In this document: positions 9,719 through 18,720 of the stretch, one piece after another
Layout of the letters: the number at the start of each line of letters is the position of its first letter
Numbering within the stretch: the stretch's first letter is position 1
Notes under the pieces: generated by a model
Seen by the model: the letters and a program-made list of their open reading frames with translations, nothing else
Databases searched by the model: none
Told to the model about the DNA's origin: nothing
Source: Polytrichum commune
Taxonomy: Eukaryota > Streptophyta > Polytrichopsida > Polytrichales > Polytrichaceae
Reading direction: 5' to 3'
Assembly (NCBI GenBank): GCA_950295325.1
Contig: OX485803.1
Span: forward strand, 70,569,554-70,633,553
DNA length: 64,000 bases
Translations under genes and position numbers: made by a program

Positions 9719-12046
9719 ATGTCAGAAATCCGTGAAGCTAACTCTGTAGACACTTACAATGGCACTAACTTCCAGTTATGGAAGATGCATATGAGGTTTA
9801 TCTTTCAGTCCAGGGAACTTTTCTCTATCGTCAATGGTTCTCTCAAGAAATCTGATCTGACAGATGCTGCAGAGCAATTACTCTGGGAGAAACATGATAA
9901 ACAGGCAATTGTTGCTATTCTTGCGACAATTGATTCCTTCCACAAGGAAGAGGTTATTAATTGTTCAACCTCTCATGAAATGTGGAGTCAGCTTCAAGCC
10001 TATCATGATCAACATTCTGATGAGTGTATCATCGCTCTGCAAGAAAAGTATTATAGCTGTAAGCTCGGGGATGGTGAGTCAATTGCTACATTCATCAGTA
10101 CACTTCAGCGATTAGCTAAACAACTTACCGATCTGAAGCAACCCATCACCGAACAACAACTAATTAGCAAAATAAAATGTGGGTTACCATCTTCGTTTGA
10201 CCCTCTTCTCCTTGCGTGGGAAAGCGTTCCTCTCGCTGAGCAAACCCTCGTCACTTTTCAGACCAGGCTCATCAAATTCCAGAGTAAGCTTCGTGAGCGC
10301 GGTGCATTTCTTGATGGACCCAATGACAAGGCCTATTTCACGAAAACTACACTGGCTCATGCGAAACCTTCTCCCTTTGTTGAGCAGAAGAAGGAACGAG
10401 CAGATCGACATGTGAAGTACAAGAAACATGCGAGATGCTACAGGTGCGGCCACCGAGGTCATTTCGGGAAAGACTGTCCTGAAGATTCTGATAGCTCGTC
10501 ACCTGCTTCTCCGAAACGCATGGTTGTTCCACACAAAAGCTCGGGGCCTCGGAAACATCACCAGCACAAAGGCAATCTTGTCAAAAACAAATGGGTATTC
10601 CGAATAAAGGTGAAATCCGATGGAACAATAGAACGGTTCAAAGCCCGTTTAGCTGCAAAAGGGTTTACTCAGACTTATGGCATGGATTACCAAGAAACCT
10701 TTGCCCCTACTGCTCTTGCTGAAAGCATCAGGATAATTTTATCGATTGCCGGAGCAGATGGTCTCCACATGGTACAATTTGACATCATAACCGCATATCT
10801 GAACTCCACTATTCAGGAACTCATCTTTATGGCTCTACCGCAAGGTTTTGAAGAATGGTTTCTCAAGAAATTCCCTGGAAGTCGAGGCAAGGTCTGCCGA
10901 ATACGCAGAGGACTATATGGCCTTAAACAATCAGCCAGAAGTTGGAACAAGACGTTCTCAGATTTTCTCAAAGCATATGATCTGATCCAGAGCACTGCTA
11001 ATTCTTGCATCTTCTATTCGACATCCCATCCTCGTCTCATTCTTGCCCTCTGGGTAGATGACGGTTTAGCCATATGTCAGGATAAGTCATTGTTAGCCAA
11101 GATGATCACCCATTTGAAAACTAAATTTGAGGTGACCGTTGGCGACGCTGACGTTTATGTGGGTCTTCACATCACCCGGGATTTGGCACATCGCAAATTA
11201 TATATTGATCAACAACGCTACACCGAAACTCTGCTTACGAGATTTGGTTACGAGGATGCCAACCCTGTTTCGACACCCAGTGACCCCCATGTTCCCCTCT
11301 CCTATCCACCGCCAAATGACTCTGATACCCCTGTTCCGAATTTTCCTTACCAAGAAATTGTAGGGTCCTTACTCTATCTTGCCACTCATTCAAGACCAGA
11401 CATTGCTCACACCGTGTCCGTTGTGGCACAGTATTCCACAAATTTCAGGGAAATTCATTGTACTGCAGTGAAACGCATTCTCAAATATCTAAGAGGCACT
11501 ACTGATTATGCATTATGCTACTCTTCAGAACCCAATGCTCCAACCTCTCTTGTTGCCTACACAGATGCTGATTATGCAGGTGACCTTAACGACCGAAAAA
11601 GTCGTAGCGGCAGCATTCTTCTACTCAATAATGGCCCTGTTCTGTGGCTAAGTCGTAAACAGCCATGCACAACGACATCCACTACAGAGTCAGAATACGT
11701 TGCTGCATCTCTCACTAGTAAGGAAGCCGTCTGGGCTCGTCGTCTTCTTACAGATCTAGGGTTCTCTCAACCGGTCCCCACACCTCTCTTCTCGGATAAT
11801 CAATCAGCAATCAGGTTAGTCCAAAACCCTGAGTTTCATAAATGGACTAAACATATCGATGTGGTTTTTCACCTCATCAGAGAACTTCAAGAACGAGGGG
11901 ATATTTCTATCCTTTATGTTCCAACAAAGTTACAACTTGCCGATATTCTTACGAAAACTTTAACTCCTGACATTTTTCATAAGCTTCGGGCTGCACTCAA
12001 CCTCTCCAAGAAAGTTCTTCAAGTGGGAGATTCTACATTGGGGTGA
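9719..12046 (+). CDS. Copia Gag-(RT-RNase H) polyprotein with protease and integrase missing, 775 aa
   Basis: One uninterrupted frame. Residues 1-230 are Gag of the UBN2/Copia type. A CCHC zinc knuckle, CYRCGHRGHFGKDCP, is at about 240-254. About 35 residues later the frame enters the Copia reverse transcriptase at NKWVFRIK (near 290), continuing through ARLAAKGFTQTYGMDYQETF, RGLYGLKQ and the catalytic box WVDD (445-448). The RNase H part includes YTDADYAGD, TTESEYVA and ADILTK. Normal Copia polyproteins carry protease and integrase between Gag and RT; here they are absent with the frame kept, so an internal deletion occurred. The first residue of the YVDD box is Trp. The start is the first ATG in frame. 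Confidence 0.92.
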   Translation: MSEIREANSVDTYNGTNFQLWKMHMRFIFQSRELFSIVNGSLKKSDLTDAAEQLLWEKHDKQAIVAILATIDSFHKEEVINCSTSHEMWSQLQAYHDQHSDECIIALQEKYYSCKLGDGESIATFISTLQRLAKQLTDLKQPITEQQLISKIKCGLPSSFDPLLLAWESVPLAEQTLVTFQTRLIKFQSKLRERGAFLDGPNDKAYFTKTTLAHAKPSPFVEQKKERADRHVKYKKHARCYRCGHRGHFGKDCPEDSDSSSPASPKRMVVPHKSSGPRKHHQHKGNLVKNKWVFRIKVKSDGTIERFKARLAAKGFTQTYGMDYQETFAPTALAESIRIILSIAGADGLHMVQFDIITAYLNSTIQELIFMALPQGFEEWFLKKFPGSRGKVCRIRRGLYGLKQSARSWNKTFSDFLKAYDLIQSTANSCIFYSTSHPRLILALWVDDGLAICQDKSLLAKMITHLKTKFEVTVGDADVYVGLHITRDLAHRKLYIDQQRYTETLLTRFGYEDANPVSTPSDPHVPLSYPPPNDSDTPVPNFPYQEIVGSLLYLATHSRPDIAHTVSVVAQYSTNFREIHCTAVKRILKYLRGTTDYALCYSSEPNAPTSLVAYTDADYAGDLNDRKSRSGSILLLNNGPVLWLSRKQPCTTTSTTESEYVAASLTSKEAVWARRLLTDLGFSQPVPTPLFSDNQSAIRLVQNPEFHKWTKHIDVVFHLIRELQERGDISILYVPTKLQLADILTKTLTPDIFHKLRAALNLSKKVLQVGDSTLG

Positions 12047-12079
12047 TTCTGTACGTTCTTGGACAATGAGTGGGAGTAT

Positions 12080-12370
12080 TGTTAGTTTAGATGATTAGCA
12101 TTGTAGAAGAACATAGAAACTAGTTATAGAATTGAACTTTCTGGAAGGATCGTGACAAGGATGAATGTTCACTAAAAGGATGAACGTACTCAAGGAGTCG
12201 TCTCTCCCGGTGATTCAATACCTATTGATCTTCCGCTTCTTTACGTCTGTCTGTCTGGTTTTCCTAATGTAATACTGCTTTGATAAATTGATATCAATAA
12301 AGTGTAGTTGAAGAATTACTGTGTATACCAATGTGTAAGTATATGTGAGCTTGTCTGGTTCTATCAAACA
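12080..12370 (+). repeat. 3' LTR of the Copia element
   Basis: Starts TGTTAG directly after a purine-rich tract and ends ATCAAACA. It is nearly identical to the left LTR, eight bases longer through one indel. Confidence 0.93.
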
Positions 12371-13556
12371 ATCTACACTGTGGAATTGTCCCGCCCATGA
12401 TTCATGCTCCTTTGACTCCGCTGGAAGTGATTTATTAAGACATCATTGTTAGTTTACATTCCACAACATCTCTACGATAATGAATTAGCAATGACACAAC
12501 ATTTTCTCGTGTACCTCACATTTAGCAATACAAAGGGTCCAGTAGCCACTTCGATAGAAATCTTCAACGTACTGGAATGGTTGCTTCAACAGCCGGTGAT
12601 TTTGAATGCTTCGACCTTTTGAGAATCACAAAGTCCGCCCGCTTGCAATATAGCTTCATTCTGTCAAGCACACACCGTACCCTAATCTGGTATCTTCAAG
12701 AACTCCATTGGACTGAATCTAATTCCACGATTACATTCATGGAACTCCTCATATCAAAATATACAGGATCTATATTTCATATGTAATTGTATAAAGATTT
12801 GCGGTGTTGAATTATTTTGAAGCAACTGAACATCAATTTCTAGACTACATCCATCATAGTATTCATATTTGTATTCATATTTGATTCTGCAAGCTCCGTG
12901 TAGGCTTTTTTCAAAGCATCAACTTGTGGGGTTTTCCAGGGTCCACAATTCTTCATTTTAGGTCAAAATTATGTAGGTAACCAATGTGTTCAAAGTTGCC
13001 AATGAAGCCATTGAGCCGATCATGTGATCCCTAATTCTCACATCGTGGTTCAGAATCAACAAGCACCAAATAGAACTATAAGGACTTCCTAATGAATTTT
13101 TTAGTAATTGAATCATGTAATAACAAGAACACCAGAAAACACGCATAGGAACACATCTATCGCACTAATAACTCACCACTCTGCTAAAAGTTTTGACCTT
13201 GGGCATCTTCGTCATCGTTGGCTCAAGGCTCAACCGATTCCTTAGGGGAAATGAGACCCATTTTGTGCTATTCGCACTCTTGGCCAGGGTCTGGAAAGCC
13301 TTAGCCATGGTTTGCATTTTTTTTATCTCAAATTTTGCGCCCCTTACCTAGAACTCAGACAACAAATAGATCCACAAACAACATACACAAATACAACGAA
13401 AACAGAAACAAATCAGAGACTCACTACGAACACTGAATCAAACGCAAAAAAAATATCCAAAAGAATTCCACACACCGGAAGATTAATATTGAACAATAGG
13501 GGCACGCAATTTGGTTGCGTGTGATATGTTTGGAAGGAGCAAAAGAGAGTTGTGAT
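12371..13556. other. Gene-free stretch
   Basis: No gene or RNA recognised. Short frames at 12577-12786 and 12958-13146 carry no identifiable domain. Confidence 0.45.
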
Positions 13557-13561
13557 GGCCC

Positions 13562-14118
13562 AGCCACACTGGGGGGTCCAGCTGCCCCCTCGGGGAGTGC
13601 ACTTAAAGTTAAGACTAGGAATCACGTGAGTGCGTACTTTTGACCCCCCTATGTATGTACTAAAAAATCATCTAAAAATTGTAAAAAAAAAATGAAGTTG
13701 TTAAACACAATCTAAAGTTCTTGTTGTATAAATTTTGAAAAAATAATCAATTGTAAATATTTTAAAATTGATTTTTGAAGCAAAAAACAACGCATTTTAG
13801 TTCAAACTTCTATCATTTTTTTTAATAAATTTTAAAAACTTTTCGTCCTGAAATTTATACCAAGTGATAGATATATATGTAATGATTTGGCACTTAAAAA
13901 TTCTTAATTTAAAAACTATTTTAAGGCCAAGTATTGTAGGGGGTATGCCATTAAAACGCACTCACGTGTATTCCTAATCTTAACTTTAAGTGCACTCCCC
14001 GGGGCTGCCCCCAAGCGAGCCAACCGGATTAGTTTGGGACCTTGTTCCATCCGTCCTAGATGGCCGGTCCTGCATTGGCTGGGTTGGCTAGGGGGCAGCT
14101 GGACCCCCTGGTGTGGCC
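13562..14118. mobile_element. Outer GC-rich MITE, interrupted by a second element
   Basis: Left end AGCCACACTGGGGGGTCCAG is matched by the inverse of the right end, which reads GGCCACACCAGGGGGTCC inward; both continue into CAGCTGCCCCC. If 13590-14003 and one 9-bp duplicate are removed, the outer repeats extend further (AGC then CCAACC on both sides) and form a short hairpin element of roughly 135 bp. No coding content. Confidence 0.78.
13590..14003. mobile_element. Inner MITE with GGGGAGTGCACTT termini and a 9-bp target duplication
   Basis: Terminal inverted repeats are long: TCGGGGAGTGCACTTAAAGT continues into TAAGACTAGGAATCACGTGA on the left, and is mirrored at 13957-14003 with few differences. 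Identical 9-mers GCTGCCCCC flank it at 13581-13589 and 14004-14012. The interior is AT-rich and non-coding. It shares the GGGAGTGCACT end motif and the 9-bp duplication with 7235-7729, so both belong to one Mutator-like MITE family. Confidence 0.85.
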
Positions 14119-14799
14119 GAGATATGAGACAACATGTGATTGATGCATGAAGGTGCAAGCATAGTAAAGTGAACCCAAAAAAAGCTCCGGTATACTAAAA
14201 CCATAATTTTTCTGGTCAAAGGCCTAAAAGTAGTAGCAAAACGTCATTTAAATCGATTTTTTTTTTCATGCTGACCTTTGATGTTGTGTTGAATACTCAA
14301 ATGTAGAAAATGAAGTTGAGATTTTCAATACTTATCATTAAAAGTGATGCTCAAAAGAAAATGATTGAGTTTGGTTTTGGATGTAGATTTCATGACCTCA
14401 ACTATCTTGAAGTTGGAATTTTCTTTTATATTCCTTGAATTCATTCTCTGCTTGAGGGCATTACCACACAACTTTATAAAAAACCATCAATTTGATGTAA
14501 TTTTATCGTACTTTAAACAAAATCTAGACAATCACTTGTTCAATATTAGCTACTTGCACACCACTTGTACTGTCTTCTAAAATATGTAAACTTCTCTTGG
14601 AAATTTTTTTCCATCATTATTCGCTTGGCTTTGTCAATTGTGTTTTAAAATGTCTATGATTTTTTTCTTCACAAAATTCAAAGTTAGTGTGTAGTTTTAA
14701 ATCACATTCATTGAACACTAGCTAGGATGCTAAGGAGCTATCCACTTTACCGTGCTTGCAGGCATGAGCAATGGAGGTCCAATTTGGAGCAACAATTAA
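14119..14799. other. Gene-free stretch
   Basis: AT-rich sequence with poly-T runs; no supported gene. Confidence 0.45.
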
Positions 14800-15740
14800 G
14801 GTCCAAGGAAATGATCATTGGATCCCCATGAGGTGGGCTCGAAATAAGTAGGAGATAGCGGACAATGTGGGTGGGGCTTGAGTCAGAAGATCAATGGTAA
14901 GGACTTTGTCTTGTCAGTAACCAAAACATAGGCTCCGCCCCACAAGGGGCCAAAGCCAACAAAGGCTGTAGGATAAGTCTATGGTACTCAGGGGTTGTTT
15001 GCACCATGGACCATGAAGTCATCCCAAGGCTTGTAAATTCTGTGATTGGCTGTTGAACTCGTCCAAGGACCACTTGGGTGACCACCAAGGAAAAAAAATG
15101 TTTGGGTGACCATGGAGTTTGAGGCCCCAAAAGGCATATTTTAAAGCCTACATTATCCACTAACATGGTCCAATGGGTTTTGCGATGGGAGAGGCAAAAA
15201 ATGTGCTATGGTAGAAAAAACAAGGGCCCATGACAAAGAAATCTTATTATAATAAAATTTTAATGATTGTTTTTGGGAAGGGAAGATGTAGACAAGAAAA
15301 GACAAAAGAATGGTCAAACTTGAAAAAAATTTCAAAAGTGCCTTTTTGGAACATATATTAAAAAAATCAACACATTCACTTTTTGGTGCATGGTCATTCC
15401 CCTTGGTCCACATTCGGTTTACACCTAGTGAGAGGCCCAAAGGCTTGTAAATTGAAATTGAACTGTGGAAGTTGGACCATCTAGTCGGCCCATGAAAAAA
15501 GGCCATCTTCCATGGTGCAAACCAACCCTCATTGTAAGAGGGGAAAACAACCCCTGAACACATGTGTATAAAATCTACTTTCCACTCTTAGAGTTGTTAA
15601 AAGATTTTTTGTGGTTCGAATAAAGTTCATAGTACCTGTATCCAAGCTATACACCATATAAACCAACATGACAACAATGTCTAAATCTACCATCAAGAGA
15701 TCACTAAAATTGTAATTACATTTGCTGCCAACACCCTTAT
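14800..15740 (-). repeat. Duplicated block X, copy 1 (inverted relative to 29.1-29.7 kb)
   Basis: Read on the minus strand this block matches 29112-29718. The best-kept section (14895-15170) preserves an open frame in both copies, but one with no recognisable domain. In copy 2 the block lies just upstream of a dirigent 5' fragment, so X is probably old dirigent 5' flanking DNA. It contains CCAATCACAG, a CCAAT-like word. In copy 1 no dirigent sequence follows. Confidence 0.75.
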
Positions 15741-15789
15741 GATACCATCGAGATAGAGATGTGGTTCCTAGTGTATTTAGCATTTAAAA

Positions 15790-16639
15790 CTTCAAAAAAT
15801 CCATCCTAATCACAAAACTCTTTGTTTAGATAAGAAAATTGATGAAATTGTTTTAAATAATAGATACTATTAAAAAATTGGTGGAATGTTTCAAACAAGT
15901 ATTACAATCTTGAAGTGATCAACAATCAAAATGTCTCTTGACATGTGAAACTTCATGAGGTGTAGGAAGTTACCATGGACGAGCTTCATAATCAAGATTT
16001 TGGAGGTCTCACAAGATAGACAAATTGAATAGCTACATATGAGGAGGAAAATACTAAGAATTATCTTATTTTAGCAAGATTAAAAAGACAATCAAGTTGT
16101 GGACAAAAAGAATATCCTCTTAGGCATTTAGAGTTTCATCCATCCATGTGATCCTGATAGCATATAAATAATTGATAGTCTAAGATTAACCTTGTACTAT
16201 ATGGAGAACTTCTGAAGGTGCCAAATTCCATGAATACATTGAGTTGGTCCCCCACCAACAATACTCAAGGTGAAAATACATATAATTATAATATAGCTTT
16301 CATTTTTCTTATTTAAGACAATATAACCCCAAAATTAACAACATAGTCTAAAATAAACCACTTGAAACTAAATAACCACAAATCTATGGGCATCAACTCC
16401 CTTTACCTTGGTAATGTTGATGGGGCCCAACTCAAAGAGGTGGGATGTCTAACCTTGACCAATTCCAAAAACACCACCTATGAACCCAATGGAACAAGAT
16501 TTCTATTTCATGGATTCTTAATTACAAAAGAACATGTCAAAAGTTCAATGTTTTTCCAATGTAGCAGGTCTCAAGGCCATATGTAATACATGGTAGAAGA
16601 GCATATCCCTCATGATTATAGCATCACATGACATCCATG
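15790..16639. other. Gene-free stretch
   Basis: No supported gene; a 74-codon frame at 16362-16586 has no recognisable features. Confidence 0.4.
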
Positions 16640-16860
16640 GTCATTGCAATGAAAGGGGAGAACCAACCACTAGTTACAAATGAACCGGTTGAGGTTGAGA
16701 AATAACCAGGTGAACTTGAAGACCTCAGGAAAACCACCGTTAGGAATCTCTGGAATATACCTCAAATTAATAAAGAAAAAACCAAAAGAGCAGAACATGT
16801 AACCGGTTGCACTTGAAAACACCAGGATTTTGCCTGATTATGCCCAAAAATTCCCCAGAC
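16640..16860 (+). repeat. Dispersed repeat, copy 1 (second copy 21310-21520)
   Basis: Shares with 21310-21520, in the same order and orientation: GGGGAGAACC, TGAACCGGTTGAG, AAATAACCA, CAGGAAAA, TAATAAAG, CATGTAACCG and ATTATGCCC. Similarity is moderate, so it is an old dispersed element of unknown class. Confidence 0.65.
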
Positions 16861-16869
16861 ACTGAGTCA

Positions 16870-17670
16870 TTGTAGTTTGAAGGTAGACAATGGACCGAGC
16901 ACGTTTAATACTGACGTAATCAATCACTCAACTCAACTGCCCACATCTTTCTAACCTACGCTCTAGGCTAAAGTCGGATGATAAGCCCAAGTCATGTTGG
17001 GGACCTGGGTGATTTTGGGTAAAAAGGTCAGTGTTAAGTTATCTTACTACAATCATAACCGGCAGCTCATCAAGTGGTGAGCACTTCCAACAATTCCTAA
17101 CTTACTTATTAATATGTGTTTGTCAATCCAAGCAGAGAGCGGCATTTTATTCATAACCTATGGTTTCTATTCATCAGGAAACCGACTTTACTATTCTCAA
17201 ATCATGTCCTGGCTTACTGCTATCGCAGCCCATGATCATCCACTCCCTTCTTGCCGGCTCCCTACAGGATACATGAACACTACGCATGACAGGGAAAAGA
17301 CTCTCAAAAGCCAGATCTTGGTACCGAAGATCCAATCTACACTTTAAATTAATACACTTGAAGTTCATATGTGACTTCATATCAAAAAGTGGCTTGAATG
17401 ATATTCAGTGTACTGCCACACAGATATTAGATACACTCATCTGTTCTTGTCATATATAATAGATCATGATGTTCATAAACTGATGGTGCTTATACTTTAG
17501 CAATAGTACGGCATCAGCTTGATCAACCTGGGCAAAGAATCCACTAAACAATCAATGTTTCTTGCATCTGACACTTGAGTAACTCGTTCCACGGATTCTT
17601 TACTTACATGAGAAGTCAAAAGAATCCTTGTTTCGGGTTGCAATCTCCACTTAATCAATACACTTTGATG
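16870..17670. other. Gene-free stretch
   Basis: No supported gene or structured element. Confidence 0.4.
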
Positions 17671-18034
17671 AACTTTGAAGTATAGTCACTTCAAATAACA
17701 TAATTCTGGCTTGCATATAAGCCTAGTTAGAGTCATGTTTGCTCCAATCGGAGCCGGCGTTTATATCATGTCATCATGGACTTGCAAGATGTGCAATATA
17801 TTCTCACATACAAACTGAATATTGTTTGTATTTTGATTGTTGCACTTTTGCGAAGGAAATTTTTTCATCATATTATAATGATGTTCAGAATGAAAAGAAA
17901 ATGAATTATGATGAAGTTTACAGAAGAATGATATGGCAGCCGCTTGACTCATCATCGTCCTGTACAAAGAATTCACTAAACTATCTTGAATGTTCAAATC
18001 CTTCTAATCACATACGACCAACTTCCCTGATTAT

Positions 18035-18646
18035 TCACAGACTCTTGCACGAGAAGTCGAAGTGGGCCTCGATCTGGGTGACGGTCGAGGCATCGCTCTG
18101 GTTGAAGCTAATCGTGCGTGCATACGCGTGACCGCGTGCGAGATAGAATGATCCCGTGCCGCCCGTGATCTTTAGCTCGCGGACGGTTTGCAGCGAATCA
18201 ATTGCCCCTTCCAGCAAGAAGGTGCCATTGAGGTTCTTGGCAGGCCACTGGATGTGATAGTCGGAGAGCTGTAATGTAAACGAGGTGGTCGAACCCTGTG
18301 GGTACGTTGTGGCCGTCGTTTGCCCATACCTCCGGCCGATATTTGTCGACGACGCGTTCACAGTCTCCGTGCATGGCATGTCAATCACATACAATGCCCC
18401 GAGCGTCGAGCTTGTGAGGATGCGGATGTTTGAGTCATCTGTGGTCCCAAACTTCTCTTGTTGGTAGAACACGAGCGTGTTGTTCCTCTTGAGAGCCGAC
18501 GTTGTGGATGGTGCTGCTGCAGGCGTAACCGGCATGCTCCGGCCTTGCACAGCCAGGAACATAGCGAGCATGAGCAGCAGCTTGAAGAAAATCAAATTCG
18601 CACATCTTTTGTTCAATATTCTGCTGCCTGATCCTCGCGAAGCCAT
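18035..18646 (-). CDS. Dirigent domain protein (DIR), secreted, 203 aa
   Basis: A single-exon dirigent gene of typical length. Residues 18-36 form the signal-peptide core (LIFFKLLLMLAMFLAVQG), followed by a variable Pro/Ala/Thr-rich linker to about residue 52. The mature domain begins LVFYQQEKFGTTDD; further landmarks are TLGALYVIDMPCTE, LSDYHIQWPAKNLNGTFLLE, RELKITGGTGSFYLARGHAY and the C-terminal IEAHFDFSC. The LARG segment before a conserved aromatic is the usual dirigent signature. By my own alignment it differs from the gene at 31358-31975 by about 15 substitutions and two single-residue gaps, so the pair are recent paralogues in inverted orientation. The secreted protein probably acts in the cell wall on phenoxy-radical coupling; its specific product is unknown. 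Confidence 0.95.
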   Translation of the reverse strand: MASRGSGSRILNKRCANLIFFKLLLMLAMFLAVQGRSMPVTPAAAPSTTSALKRNNTLVFYQQEKFGTTDDSNIRILTSSTLGALYVIDMPCTETVNASSTNIGRRYGQTTATTYPQGSTTSFTLQLSDYHIQWPAKNLNGTFLLEGAIDSLQTVRELKITGGTGSFYLARGHAYARTISFNQSDASTVTQIEAHFDFSCKSL

Positions 18647-18700
18647 GGTGATGCAAGCTCAGATGCTGTAGTTATTTCCTTCGTAGGATCGCAAGGCCAG

Positions 18701-18710
18701 GATTTATAGG
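18701..18710 (-). promoter_or_regulatory. TATA box of the 18035-18646 dirigent gene
   Basis: Minus-strand CCTATAAATC lies about 60 bases before the ATG, followed by a leader (ACTACAGCATCTGAGCTTGC) shared with the paralogue at 31358 and the pseudogene at 29755. Confidence 0.65.
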
Positions 18711-18720
18711 TGCAGATAAA

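Larger units (their letters stand above)
9275..12370 (+). mobile_element. Ty1/Copia LTR retrotransposon, internally deleted
   Basis: Two LTRs (9275-9557 and 12080-12370) start TGTTAG and end CAAACA, and bracket one long gag-RT-RNase H frame. A purine-rich stretch GAGTGGGAG just before the right LTR is a plausible polypurine tract, and GGTTATGGGCGCC just after the left LTR is a plausible primer-binding site. The LTRs differ by about six substitutions and one 8-bp indel by eye, suggesting a fairly recent insertion. I could not find a clean 5-bp target duplication. The element lacks the protease and integrase regions and so cannot be autonomous. Confidence 0.95.
17672..18720 (-). repeat. Inverted segmental duplication, copy 1 (partner 31265-32340)
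   Basis: The minus strand of this block matches the plus strand of 31265-32340 from the TATA region through the dirigent gene and about 360 bases of 3' flank. The match ends near TTGAAGTATAGTCACTTCAA. High similarity in the non-coding 3' flank shows recent duplication rather than selection on protein alone. Confidence 0.9.

Noticed and set aside
14891-15166. Open frame kept in both copies of block X (14891-15166 and 29312-29647)
   Set aside because: No domain, and the copies are close enough that an open frame can persist by chance. Treated as non-coding.
17739-18131. 130-codon frame on the plus strand opposite the dirigent gene and its 3' flank, also present at 31879-32271
   Set aside because: It is antisense to the dirigent C-terminus and is conserved only because the whole segment is duplicated.
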